From Casuarius casuarius (lineage: Eukaryota > Chordata > Aves > Casuariiformes > Casuariidae): a DNA stretch of 64,000 nucleotides. The notes below the pieces were generated by a model. It saw only the letters and a list, made by a program, of their open reading frames with translations, searched no databases and was not told the origin of the DNA. Made by a program: the position numbers and the translations under genes. Position 1 is the first letter of the stretch; the number at the start of each line of letters is the position of its first letter. The stretch is from the NCBI GenBank assembly GCA_003342895.1, contig PTFA01000035.1, positions 1,694,837-1,758,836 of the forward strand, written 5' to 3'. Shown piece after piece: positions 30,301 to 40,100 of the stretch.

Positions 30301-33300
30301 GCCTGTCAAGCAATGGGACAGCCTGGACATGGGGGTAACTTGGAAGCAGTTTGCAAGGAACATCGAGGTAGGATTTGCTATGCAAAGAGCTCAAGAGTCA
30401 GTAGATAAGGCAGAATGATAGTGGGATCGGGGAAGCAACTACTTGATTTCCTGAAAAATGCATTAGGAAAATGGCATCATTTATGTCAACATTCACCTAC
30501 ACAAGGTTGTGGCAACCTACTACCGCCACCATCCACCCTTTCAGTAGATGAAGGAAATACTCCTTGAATCCAAGTGACAGAGGACTATCCAATGGATCCG
30601 GAGGATCCCACCCTACCGATAACAATGAACGTGCTAAAGTGGTTGTCACAGGCTAAAAACTTCCTTTTGTAGTAAGATTATTTTAATTAGAAAATTACAT
30701 GCCAGAATCATACTATAGTTAAAAGACTGAGTGCTCAACAGTCAGGAAAGACCAGCATTATGATTAACTATGCAAAAGAATTTCATTCTTCTCATCCTCT
30801 TCTTCCTGTTTATCCTGCCTTCCTTTACCCTACTCTCTAAGGGACTTCAATAACACAACCCCTTTTTCCTTCCCTTCTTTCCATTCATTCATGTGGCCTT
30901 CATTCAGTGAATGCATTTGTCTACTCAGAGCTGCCTGCAAGACCCAAGATTTGTCCTAAGGACAGAGGGGATGAAGCTGAGGCTCTGGGCTGCATGGGTA
31001 GGGCCATTCAGGGATAACCTGGAGAATGAAATTTTCTTTCTTCTGCCAACCATTAACAAATGGTTTGACTTCTTTAGGTGTTTGGTTTTTGCAGGCACAG
31101 AGTTTTCAGCTCCTGGTTTATGCTCATCAGACCACATATATTTTGAGGGGGATCTCTGTCATAGAAACAGAAGGAAGAGGGAGATTGCAGCTGAATAACT
31201 GTGTCATTTCATCTCCCCAAACCAGATCTTTCACACACCTTTATATGAGGAAAATACTAATTTATTCCACAATCTGGTGATGAAGCATTTTAATGTGTTT
31301 TTTAAATAAGACATTCAAGTTCTCAGTCCTTTTCTTGGCAACATATTTCAAAGGGACAAAGTTTGAGCATCTAACCTGGTCTAAATTCAGATTTAGGAGC
31401 CAAAGGGAAAACCCTGTATTCATTTAACCATAATCAAACTCAGAGGCAAACTGTTGGGAAACACAGGATAAATTATGCACATATCCGCTGCTCGTAACAT
31501 TGCCCTAGCTCCCATGTATGGTCCTGAAGCTGTGGTTACTGTTTCAGGAAGACATTCCTGGTAATACTTCAGTTCATTAAGCAATTAAACCTTTAGAGCT
31601 GCTGAATGGAGTGCTCAGGATTTCACATGTACTGGCTGTGCAGCTCAGCTAGATGTAATAACTGTTGCAGAACAGCTCACATTTTACCATCATAGAGGCA
31701 CCTCTTAAAAATGTAGCCACACACCTATTTAAATATATTTACCACAAGAACATCTCTTGAACATACCAGAGAAGACAGAACTTTACAAGCCTTCCTTGTT
31801 GGTTTTCTTTTTTGTTTGGTATGTGGGTGACTGTTTTGTTTTGGCTAGGTACCTACACAGTAGTTTCATGAACACCACTTACTATCAGGTTAACACATTA
31901 CTGCATCACCCAGCAGTACAAATTTGATCTTGATCAGACATGAGCACACAACTGCATGTATGTGAAAGTGGTCAGGGCCCAGAATTTTTTGTTTATATTA
32001 GCTAGTGTTTATGTTGGCTGCAGGAGAATTAAAGATATCTAACACCGCAGGAATCCTGAGAACCATCTTTTCAAGCCAGAGTAATTGTGGCCACAGTCTG
32101 AAAAACCGTCTACATGTTAACAATGACAAAATAAGGGATTTGAGAGAGGTTCTTTCTTAAAGAAGGGAAGCAACAAATCAAAAGCATCTTCTCCTGCAAA
32201 AATGTGGTAACAGTTCTAAATAACAGTTCATTTAGCAAGAAAATGTCTGCTTGCAAGGTTAGCAGAGTTGATCAAAGCAGCCTGTCTCCACATATTCCAG
32301 GTCCTACATCTCTCCTTCCCAGGGCTGAGAGAGTAAACTGAGAAGTGCAACATGCAGCTTACAACTGCCAGTAAGCAAAAGAAATTATTATGTTGAATCA
32401 TCCTTACTTTCCACTAAGGCAAATCTGCTACTGTAGTATTCAGCAATTGCAGAGGGATTCTCCCAAGTAGCTCTCACTTCGCTTCCTCAACTATCCTAGC
32501 TATATCTTTCTAATGCTATACTAAAGTAGTAGGGCTTCAGAATGAAGAAATTGTCCATCAGCCCAAGTTCTCAATTCTATGAGTGGTCACCAGAGAAAAA
32601 CCAAGCAGAAAAACTTTCAGGGCTTCGATGCTAAGAAAATTGAATAAAAACTGATGATAAATCAAGATCACTTTTCATCAGTCATATGCCAGCTGTCTTC
32701 ATCTTATTCTGAACTCAACCTCTTTGGCTGAGTTCAGGCTCCAAACTGTTCTTGTTTTTTATGCTCTTCAGTTCTAGTTCTTTAGCAAAACCAAACCATA
32801 CTTCCACTGAGTCATCAAAATTGATATTCACTCAAATCTCACAGCATGTACTGTAATTTTTTCATGAGCTTAGTGCCTCCCTGTAAAATCATCTCCTTTA
32901 TAAAGAAATGTGCTTTGTTTAGTTATGCACTGTTTTATAAACGGATGAAAACATGGAGACTAACTTTCCCAAGAATTCTGTCTGTGACATTTAGAAACAA
33001 AATCAATACACATCTTTTTCAGACTGATGATGGTTTCACAAAAGTGTTAAAAAGCTAATGAAATACCAGACACAGAGACTTGAAATTTTTATTCTGACTA
33101 TAAATTAATAATAAATGATGCCAATGAAAACAGCACTCTCCCAAGTGTATCAAATTCAGCTATTTAGCCTCTCAAACTCTACAGTTAAGAATTTCATTCA
33201 ATGTCACTTTTGATTGAAGAAGCCACAGAAGACAAGTTTTTGTACTTCAGAAGGAACAAATGCTTTCAATCCAGTATTTAACTTTTCCGATCTATTTCAA

Positions 33301-36043
33301 AGAGTGGCCTGTCCTCAAAACTTCAGTTTTTCCAGCTGCATGTTTTCCTATCACCGCTACCAACGTTAAGCATAAATTCACCCACTGGCATTTAAGAACC
33401 ACTCAGCAAGCACAACCCACCACTCTGCAATACTGATTCATAGCTACTGCAGTGACTTTGGGAAGAACAAAATAGCAGATCAGCTCAACGTAGAAAAAAG
33501 AAAGGATTCAAAGATAAACTTAAGACATCTAATTTTGTACTGATTCCTGCTACCAGAGGCCTTTCTGCTTCACAGAAATGCTTAAATTCTTGCAAATTCA
33601 GTCATACTAACTGTGCAAAGTTCCTTTCATGTCTTTTTTTTTAAACAAACAGATTGTTGACTCCAATAATTACCCATGTCTTCAGTCATCAGTGATTCAA
33701 TCCAGCACGCCTCAAAATTAGTCTATATCTTCCTAACGTTTCCTAAATGATTAACAGTTTTAACAAAAACTTTACACTGTATTTGCTTATATTGAGTAAA
33801 ACATTTAACGTCTTCCATGACCTCTTTAGGATAAGTATACCACAGGAACTTACTGAACCTAAAACAAGAAGCAGTTAGTGGCTACCAGGGGACCTTCTAA
33901 CATCTCCTAAACCAGCACACTCACTCTAATCTGCTCCAATGAGATATATAGGTGTTCATTTGCTGGTTTCTAAACTCTGGGGTATATCAACTTTTAAGAT
34001 GAATCCTGTTGAATAAATACTGGGTTGCAAACACCTTTTGCATAAGGAGCTATGGCTGCTGTTGCATATACATTGGCTTTCTCACAGATCATGTTCCATT
34101 CTTCTGTTCAGGTGGTGTTATGATATAGTTTCCTTCCAGTCAGCCATCTTCTCTCTGAGCTGATAAGCACAGTCTAACTGTCCGACTGCTACAAGACAGA
34201 GAGCAATGTTTCTCAGATGAAAGACAGAATCTGGATGTAGCAGCTTCCTGAATTTTCTAAGCACAACTGACCTTCAGATTCATATCTTTCCACCTTTCTA
34301 TTAATTTCTCCAGAATGTTAAATGAGTAAAACTCCTCATATGCTTCAGAAGATCTTCATTATTCTATCATGTGTGTAATATTTTAAAAATAGGATGCATC
34401 AGGAATTACGACTAGATTCTGACAGTCTTCAGCATGCTCTTGTATTAGAGCAGCAGACCTCGTATCTTCTCAGATGGATTTGTCTCAGGTTCAAGCTCTG
34501 TTCAGTGGGTAATTTGGGCAAAAGAGCCCATCACGATCAAAAGCATTTTGGTAAGGGATGACATGCTAAGGAATGGTGAACAGTCTTTAATATAGTTACA
34601 TGTTTTATTATGATTTTCATGAGAAATGATTAATGTCTCACCAATTTTTTTTTTTGACCAAGTCTAACTTACACGTGTCAAATAAAATCAGTATCAGGTC
34701 ATAAGAATTTAAAATAGATCAGTGCATTTAGGCAAAGTATGCAAGAAAAATAAATGTATACAACTCTCACTTAACTTACAGTCCAAAATTGTATGACATT
34801 CACTAAAGACTCATCTATGGAATCTGTAAAACAGCATTAACAAAGTATAATCCACAGACTAACTGTTACAGATTGCTGGGGTAGTGGCTATCTGCAGAAC
34901 CAGAACCGTGGACTCTCCATCCTTGGAGGTTTTAAAGGCTCAGCTAGACGAAGCCAAAGCTGAGACCTGATACAGTGTTCGTAACAGTCCTGGCTGGAGC
35001 AAAGATTGACTAGATGACCTCCAGAGGTCCCTTCCAACCAACATTTCTATGATTTTCTGATTTCATGGTACTGTACAAGATTATCACCTTTTTAAGGAAC
35101 AGATTCATGAAAGAATGTGTCATGGTCACAGAAATCTCACAGTGAAAAGCAGTCCTTTGGCTCCAAAATTGTGTTAGGACTACAGCAACACAGCTACATT
35201 GATATATTATTAAAATTGGACCAAAGTAAGTGGGAGAGAGGAATATGGGGGAAGGTGTCCAGTTGAAAGATTACTTTCTCCAGATTGGATAACTTCTCAC
35301 TTAAAACATACTGTACCTACAGATCACGTTCAGTCACCTGTTTTTCAAAGGTTTCTTCTAACTATATAGTTACTTGAAGCCTTATAAAGTAAGCTTACAA
35401 CTCCATAAGCATTTATGCCTTTTTAAAAATATTTCTATATGCAGTGCCTTTTTTAATTTCAAGCTAAGTGTATAGATATATATACATAGAAAAAAAAAAC
35501 TTATGTTAGTTTTACATAGAGTTTATTAGGCAATAACTATACTTTCATTCCTTCAGGAAAGCACAGAGACGTAGCTGTTGCATCCATCAACTAGGGGTGT
35601 GACTCTAGGAGGACTTCTGTGGTTTCTGGGACGCTCTGCCTGCTCATCACTTCTGCCATATACTTTGCATATTCGAGGGAACGGCAGGGACCTATTTATC
35701 TCTGTTGCGATTCCAAAATATGAGTAAAGATTGAACAAGGCAAGCCGGCTGCCGCGTTAAGACAGGCCCCAAGCACCAAAAGGCAAAGAGCCATATGTGC
35801 AGCTGAAAGACCTCTGCCAGCCGCTGGCAGAAAGCACGTTTAGAGACCTGCCGTTATCAAAAAGCCGGGGTGGGCAGCAAACCGGGCCCCACAGGGCCGC
35901 AGCCGCCCGGCCCGGCGCCCCCGGGGGGCGGAAGGGGGGGGCGGGAGCCGCGACGACGACGAGACTTACTTGATGTCCTCCCAGACGGCGGGGCCGTAGT
36001 TGCGAATGACGAGCAGCTCCAGGGCGTGATTGACGAAGCCGTA
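1..36043 (-). CDS. GUCY1B1: Soluble guanylyl cyclase subunit beta-1, 5' half of gene (exons 2-8, partial)
   Basis: Beta-1 is the heme subunit of the cytosolic NO receptor and pairs with alpha-1 to convert GTP to cGMP. Seven exons at 351-484, 1322-1438, 2874-3104, 11993-12190, 17020-17138, 18192-18292 and 35970-36043 join in frame to give residues 2-325 plus a split codon. They match vertebrate beta-1 (about 619 residues) almost residue for residue. The N-terminal H-NOX domain (about 1-185) is complete and carries the proximal heme ligand His105, the Y135-x-S137-x-R139 heme-propionate motif, and Cys78 and Cys122. The PAS/HNOBA domain follows from about residue 205. The ATG exon is not visible: exon 2 opens with Tyr2 directly after an acceptor, and the preceding exon probably lies in the N gap. 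The coiled coil and catalytic domain lie beyond the left edge. Every splice site seen is GT-AG. Confidence 0.97.
351..484 (-). CDS. GUCY1B1: GUCY1B1 exon 8 (residues 282-325)
   Basis: The translation starts [14 protein letters not shown] and ends ILFLCSP, with a split Ser codon (AG) at the donor. The acceptor is TTACCAG and the donor is AG|GTACTT. This is the C-terminal part of the PAS/HNOBA domain, including [15 protein letters not shown]. It is the last beta-1 exon in the window; the next exon, expected to begin VMNLDDL, lies to the left. Confidence 0.95.
485..1321 (-). other. GUCY1B1: GUCY1B1 intron 7
   Basis: GT-AG intron of 837 bases. Short opposite-strand open frames near 1046-1258 have no recognisable product. 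No repeat is seen. Confidence 0.85.
1322..1438 (-). CDS. GUCY1B1: GUCY1B1 exon 7 (residues 243-281)
   Basis: A 39-codon phase-0 exon in the PAS/HNOBA domain. It begins [18 protein letters not shown] and ends [11 protein letters not shown]. The acceptor is TTTTAG|CTG and the donor AAG|GTAACT. The final Thr-Lys differs from the Ser-Lys I recall for the human protein. Confidence 0.95.
1439..2873 (-). other. GUCY1B1: GUCY1B1 intron 6
   Basis: GT-AG intron of 1,435 bases, AT-rich. A 106-codon open frame on the plus strand at 2386-2706 lacks coding character and is taken as chance. Confidence 0.85.
2874..3104 (-). CDS. GUCY1B1: GUCY1B1 exon 6 (residues 166-242)
   Basis: A 77-codon phase-0 exon that links the end of the H-NOX domain to the PAS domain. 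It begins [20 protein letters not shown], passes an acidic linker ([13 protein letters not shown]), and enters the PAS domain at [20 protein letters not shown]. The acceptor is CTAG|GTT. The donor is CAG|GTTAGA, which has T instead of the usual A or G at the third intron base. Confidence 0.95.
3105..11992 (-). other. GUCY1B1: GUCY1B1 intron 5
   Basis: An intron of about 8.9 kb. It holds a C-rich/A-rich simple stretch near 4056-4083, a T14 run at 9071-9084 and several short chance open frames. No exon, RNA gene or recognisable transposon is seen. Confidence 0.8.
9071..9084. repeat. T14 homopolymer
   Basis: Fourteen T in a row in GUCY1B1 intron 5, with no adjoining element recognised. Confidence 0.9.
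11993..12190 (-). CDS. GUCY1B1: GUCY1B1 exon 5, heme-ligand exon (residues 100-165)
   Basis: A 66-codon phase-0 exon starting [20 protein letters not shown]. The His in ALHDH is residue 105, the proximal heme-iron ligand. HYYSER supplies Tyr135, Ser137 and Arg139, which hold the heme propionates in H-NOX proteins. Cys122 is in FRCTDAEKG. The numbering comes from adding the upstream exons and agrees with the published residue numbers. The donor is AAG|GTATGA. Confidence 0.97.
12191..17019 (-). other. GUCY1B1: GUCY1B1 intron 4
   Basis: An intron of about 4.8 kb. It contains a 13-bp tandem duplication at 13905-13934 and a slightly less AT-rich stretch at about 13960-14740 with overlapping short frames on both strands. 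None of these resembles a known protein to me. Confidence 0.8.
13905..13934. repeat. 13-bp tandem duplication
   Basis: AGTATGAAACTCC occurs twice in perfect tandem (13,905-13,930), followed by a partial third start. It looks like a recent slippage duplication in a GUCY1B1 intron. Confidence 0.85.
17020..17138 (-). CDS. GUCY1B1: GUCY1B1 exon 4 (residues 61-99)
   Basis: H-NOX exon. The two leading bases complete Asn60, then the frame reads [20 protein letters not shown] and ends NVREFLQ. Cys78 is in FVFCQES. The acceptor is ACTAG|AT and the donor CAG|GTAAGA. Confidence 0.96.
17139..18191 (-). other. GUCY1B1: GUCY1B1 intron 3
   Basis: GT-AG intron of 1,053 bases, AT-rich. I see nothing else in it. 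Confidence 0.85.
18192..18292 (-). CDS. GUCY1B1: GUCY1B1 exon 3 (residues 26-59)
   Basis: H-NOX exon. Its first base completes Lys26, then it reads [20 protein letters not shown] and ends SKVL plus the first base of Asn60. The acceptor is TTTTTAG|GAAG and the donor TTA|GTAAGT. Confidence 0.96.
27367..27435. repeat. Degenerate AT-rich tandem repeat
   Basis: Three or four imperfect copies of a unit like TTCTTATAATAAATTC lie next to each other. Confidence 0.6.
27930..27955. repeat. (AC)13 microsatellite
   Basis: Thirteen perfect AC units, followed to about 28,022 by degenerate AC/AT-rich sequence with a second short AC run. It is probably length-polymorphic. Confidence 0.95.
34900..35060 (+). 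mobile_element. CR1 LINE 3'-end fragment
   Basis: It contains GACTCTCCATCCTTGGAGG, then a diverged middle and the CR1 3' end GACCTCCAGAGGTCCCTTCC followed by an ATTCTATGATTTTCTGA-like tail. It is a short, 5'-truncated copy in GUCY1B1 intron 2, opposite to the gene. Confidence 0.85.
35970..36043 (-). CDS. GUCY1B1: GUCY1B1 exon 2 (residues 2-25)
   Basis: First visible coding exon, inside the CpG island. It begins with Tyr2 straight after the acceptor CCCGCAG, reads [18 protein letters not shown] and then AVWEDI, with AA of Lys26 at the donor AA|GTAAGT. An intron directly after the initiator Met codon is implied. Ala at residue 20 replaces the Glu I recall for the human protein. Confidence 0.95.
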
Positions 36044-36231
36044 CTGCGGGCGGGGAGAGGCGGCGGCGGCGGCGGCACGGTCAGGCACCCGGCCGGCAGC
36101 GCCCTCCGCCGCCCCCCACCCCGGCCCGACCGACCGCCCCGCAACACCGACCGACCCCCCCCCGCCCCGAAAAAAACGGCCGGGGCCCGGCTCCCCCCTC
36201 CCAGCTGCCTCCCTCCGGACCCGGCCCATCC

Positions 36232-36826
36232 NNNNNNNNNNNNNNNNNNNNNNNNNNNNNNNNNNNNNNNNNNNNNNNNNNNNNNNNNNNNNNNNNNNNN
36301 NNNNNNNNNNNNNNNNNNNNNNNNNNNNNNNNNNNNNNNNNNNNNNNNNNNNNNNNNNNNNNNNNNNNNNNNNNNNNNNNNNNNNNNNNNNNNNNNNNNN
36401 NNNNNNNNNNNNNNNNNNNNNNNNNNNNNNNNNNNNNNNNNNNNNNNNNNNNNNNNNNNNNNNNNNNNNNNNNNNNNNNNNNNNNNNNNNNNNNNNNNNN
36501 NNNNNNNNNNNNNNNNNNNNNNNNNNNNNNNNNNNNNNNNNNNNNNNNNNNNNNNNNNNNNNNNNNNNNNNNNNNNNNNNNNNNNNNNNNNNNNNNNNNN
36601 NNNNNNNNNNNNNNNNNNNNNNNNNNNNNNNNNNNNNNNNNNNNNNNNNNNNNNNNNNNNNNNNNNNNNNNNNNNNNNNNNNNNNNNNNNNNNNNNNNNN
36701 NNNNNNNNNNNNNNNNNNNNNNNNNNNNNNNNNNNNNNNNNNNNNNNNNNNNNNNNNNNNNNNNNNNNNNNNNNNNNNNNNNNNNNNNNNNNNNNNNNNN
36801 NNNNNNNNNNNNNNNNNNNNNNNNNN
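36232..36826. other. Assembly gap (595 N)
   Basis: An unbroken run of N inside the CpG island. Very GC-rich avian promoters are often lost in assemblies. The gap probably hides the beta-1 first exon with its 5' untranslated region and start codon. Apparent long open frames across it are artefacts of unknown bases. Confidence 0.99.
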
Positions 36827-37110
36827 CCCCCGTTGAGTTTGGCCCCGTGTTACAGAAAGCGGCGTTAACCGCGGGTCTCGGGAGCACCTGCCTCGCTCTG
36901 ACGCTTCCCCGATGTCGTTGTCAGCAGGGGGCCGCCCGCGCCTCCGCCTCGCGTGCCCTGCGCAGCAGCAGGGCTTCTTCCCCCGGTGCTGCCGGGCCAG
37001 CTGCAGACACTGGCACCCGCCCGACACCGACGCCGCCGCGGCCGAGCTGGGTGCCCGCGGCTAGGTAGGTCGGCCCGGGCAGCGGCGCGCTGCTGTCGGC
37101 GCCCTGGTGC

Positions 37111-40100
37111 CTTGGCAGGGACAGAAATGCTGATGCATACCCCTGTGCGACCACTTAGCTCTTAGGAAGATAAATGTACCCCTAAAAAGTGAAGAATCTG
37201 AAGGCCACACTGATAACAGAGGTATCTGTCTCTGTGCATCGATTTTTGAAAGAAAAATGGAATGAAAGCTGGCATAATAATAAATGTTTTATCTCTCTCT
37301 GTATGTATATGTTTTTTTGCATTGGCAGGTCATTTTCAGTAGCCAATGTAAAAGAAACACTGCATCATAGCAGTAACCTACTGAGAAAGGATTGTCAAGG
37401 GTTTCTCCAAGTAAGGCACAACCCTTGCAACAGGAGTTTTGAATAAGCTGGGGACAACATGCCAAGGACAGTTCAGAAATAACACTCTGTCATCATTTGT
37501 GATAATGTACATGAAATAAAAAAGATAATGTGGCACACCAAAATCCCATTTAGTTTAAACCCCTTTGCACTGCTTAAAGACCTTGCCTCAGTATGAAATT
37601 AAAATCATAAGGAATGTACTACTTTTTTTGCTCACTCAAGAATAATTAAAATACTTCTAGAGATAATGAAATTATCTAGGGATTTATGGGACCAATATTT
37701 GCTGGCCTACTACAGTAGTGATTCTTGAGCAAAGATCTCATTACATAGAAGTCACTAGAGCTGTAGATGCTAATGGATCCAGATTTTCACTTCCTATCTT
37801 TTTCTAGTTTTAAGAAAACTTATAAAAGTTCAGATCTTAGTAAGATATAGCAACACTTACACCCAGAGACAAGATATGTGCACTTTCAATACTGTAATCA
37901 GTTTTAGACAGTTTTAGACTTGTTTTGAAGCGTGACCAAGAACACAAGTTTCAGTTGAGGCAGTTAAAACCATACAATTAATATTCTAATTTTGAAGGTA
38001 AGAAATAAATTTTTAAGAAAAATTGAAGAGACCTTTGTAGAGAACCAAACAAAAGAAAGAGATACAAATGTCCAGGAATCTCTTCAATCTCCACAGATTT
38101 CTCCGTTAGAGGTCAAGTAATAAATCATGCCGTTGTAGTCAGACAAAAGGCTATGTTTGCCTGTAGCTTAGGAAAGATCCGCTTGTCACCTGTTAACTAG
38201 GATTTGAGTACCTCTGGTCTTTGCAATGGGAAAACATATCTTGCAGTACTAATGTTACAGCCCTTTATAATCTTCCTGTGCTTCCTGGTGGTAGTGAGTC
38301 TACGCTACAGGAAGAATCTAAGACAACACCTAGGAGTTTTCCCCTCTGGTGTTGTGTAGCCTTCCTCTTCACATACCTGTAAAATGATTCTGTGAATACA
38401 GAATGGCAAGGAAGTCCTGCCAGCGCATCTCAGGCCAGGAAAGGACAAGGCTGGATTGAATATTAGTGTTAACAGCATCCTTATTCTGCTCAAATGTCAA
38501 GGGAACCTACTTGCTCATTCTGTATGTGAGGTAAACCCTCATGCTCATAAAATGATACTAGAGAAATTAGATAAAATTCTTTTCCAATACACTTTTCAGG
38601 AAGTAGATTATCCTGGTGGTTTGGTATACCTGAGTTGCACTTTTTTCAAAGTGCTAATATCTGCAAAGGTCAAAATTGCTTCATGCAATTGTGAAATTGC
38701 CTTTCTTCTTTTGCTTTGGTTCGGGCTTGCTAGGTTGTGTTTGCAGCCTATTCTTCGTGGTAAGCCATTATAATACAAGTGAAAGGTCTGGCATCTGGGG
38801 TGAGATTTGTAAAATGTAATCTGAAAATTGGTAGACTATTAACAGCATAGGCAGAGTTGAAGCAGACAGTGATTGATTTCATTTTCTAAAACAGGGTTCT
38901 CCTTTTAAAAGTTTGGAAAATGCTGAATTAACAAATTCAACCAACCAATTTGCTGAGAGGGGCCAGCCTCCATTCCAGGTGCCTGCTGAATCTAGAAGAT
39001 TGTCTGGTAGGTCTTTGGCATGATTTGGTTTCAGCTAAAGGGCAGGTTCTAAATCAACAAAATAAAGTACATGTGAGACTTCTAAGCGGTTAATACTGTA
39101 CTGTGCTTTCAGGGCCCAACTCTACCAGTATCAGGACTGTCAAGTCCTGCACATGGATTGTGCAGATCATTCAACTGTTGGGCTGTGTCTGATACACTTC
39201 CATTAAGTCTGTAGCTCATTCGCGATAGCATACGGTCTCATTCCCATTTTGGGACCCCTCATGCACTAGATACAGCTCTTGACCTCCTGCCCAGCAGTTC
39301 TTTGGTATTCAGGAGCAGGAAAGTGGCCGTGATACTGAGCCACCACAGGGACATGAATGGGATGGGATGCTGGGGTGAAAGCCTGGTAAAAAGTGTTTTC
39401 CATAATTGAAATCTCACAAGGCAACTTCTCTCTATTGTGTCCCCTGAACCCTTACTTGTCAGCAGGAGTTTCCTGCCTTGGCCAGCAAAAAGCCAAGAGG
39501 GTTGGTGTCTGTGGTTGTAGGAGGAAAACAGCTGCTGTACTTTTTAGGTGGCAGTGTACATGTTTTTTCCTGATGTGAGATGCTAATTCCATTTGAGAAT
39601 TGCTGTTGAGCTCCATGAAAGCAAAAAGTAGCATAGGATCCTTTTGTGCTGTATGAAAGGACAGTTGCTGAGACAGTAATTCTGAGAAAGCCGCTCGCTG
39701 GCCAGTAACCTCTACATTTGATTCAATGTGGTTTGTATTAATACGCAAGCACTGTAAAACAAAATAAGTATTTTAATAACTTGCATTTTTTACTTTAGAC
39801 TTTGGTCTTACAGTTTATATTGTTACTAAAAGCCTGAGTAAAAATGCAGCCTTATATGGTATTGTTGGATTTCACTTACTGAAGATTGAGTTACTTTACC
39901 AACATGAAACTGAATTGTAGGTGTTTTCTATTCATCTATTTCGAATCATAATGGTCTGAGACTTGACATTTGGGATTGTCATAATGTATTTCTAAGGTGC
40001 ACAGATATGCATTTATTTTTTTTAAGATCACTTCAGTGATCATTTCTACTGAAGCAACATGCTGTTAAGTTCTGTTTTGAATACTGGTATTGACAAGCTA

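Larger units (their letters stand above)
18293..35969 (-). other. GUCY1B1: GUCY1B1 intron 2 (17.7 kb)
   Basis: The largest intron in the window, directly downstream of the CpG-island promoter region. It holds a GC-rich patch at about 19,040-19,460, an (AC)13 microsatellite at 27,930, a small AT-rich degenerate repeat at 27,367-27,435 and a CR1 fragment at about 34,900-35,060. A less AT-rich stretch at about 22,560-23,160 and several short open frames show no recognisable product. A large early intron is a plausible place for enhancers, but I cannot point to a specific one. Confidence 0.8.
35870..37110. promoter_or_regulatory. GUCY1B1: CpG island at the GUCY1B1 5' end
   Basis: Base composition changes abruptly from AT-rich to strongly GC-rich with dense CG dinucleotides on both sides of the N gap (35,870-36,231 and 36,827-37,110). 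Exon 2 lies inside it, so the beta-1 transcription start and ATG exon are expected in or next to the gap. I see no TATA box in the visible part. CpG islands at housekeeping-like promoters are common, and divergent transcription is possible but not shown. Confidence 0.75.

Noticed and set aside
35870..37027. Open frames of 268-353 codons across the CpG island
   Set aside because: They run through 595 unknown bases, so their length is an artefact. Only the 74-base GUCY1B1 exon 2 in this region has homology.
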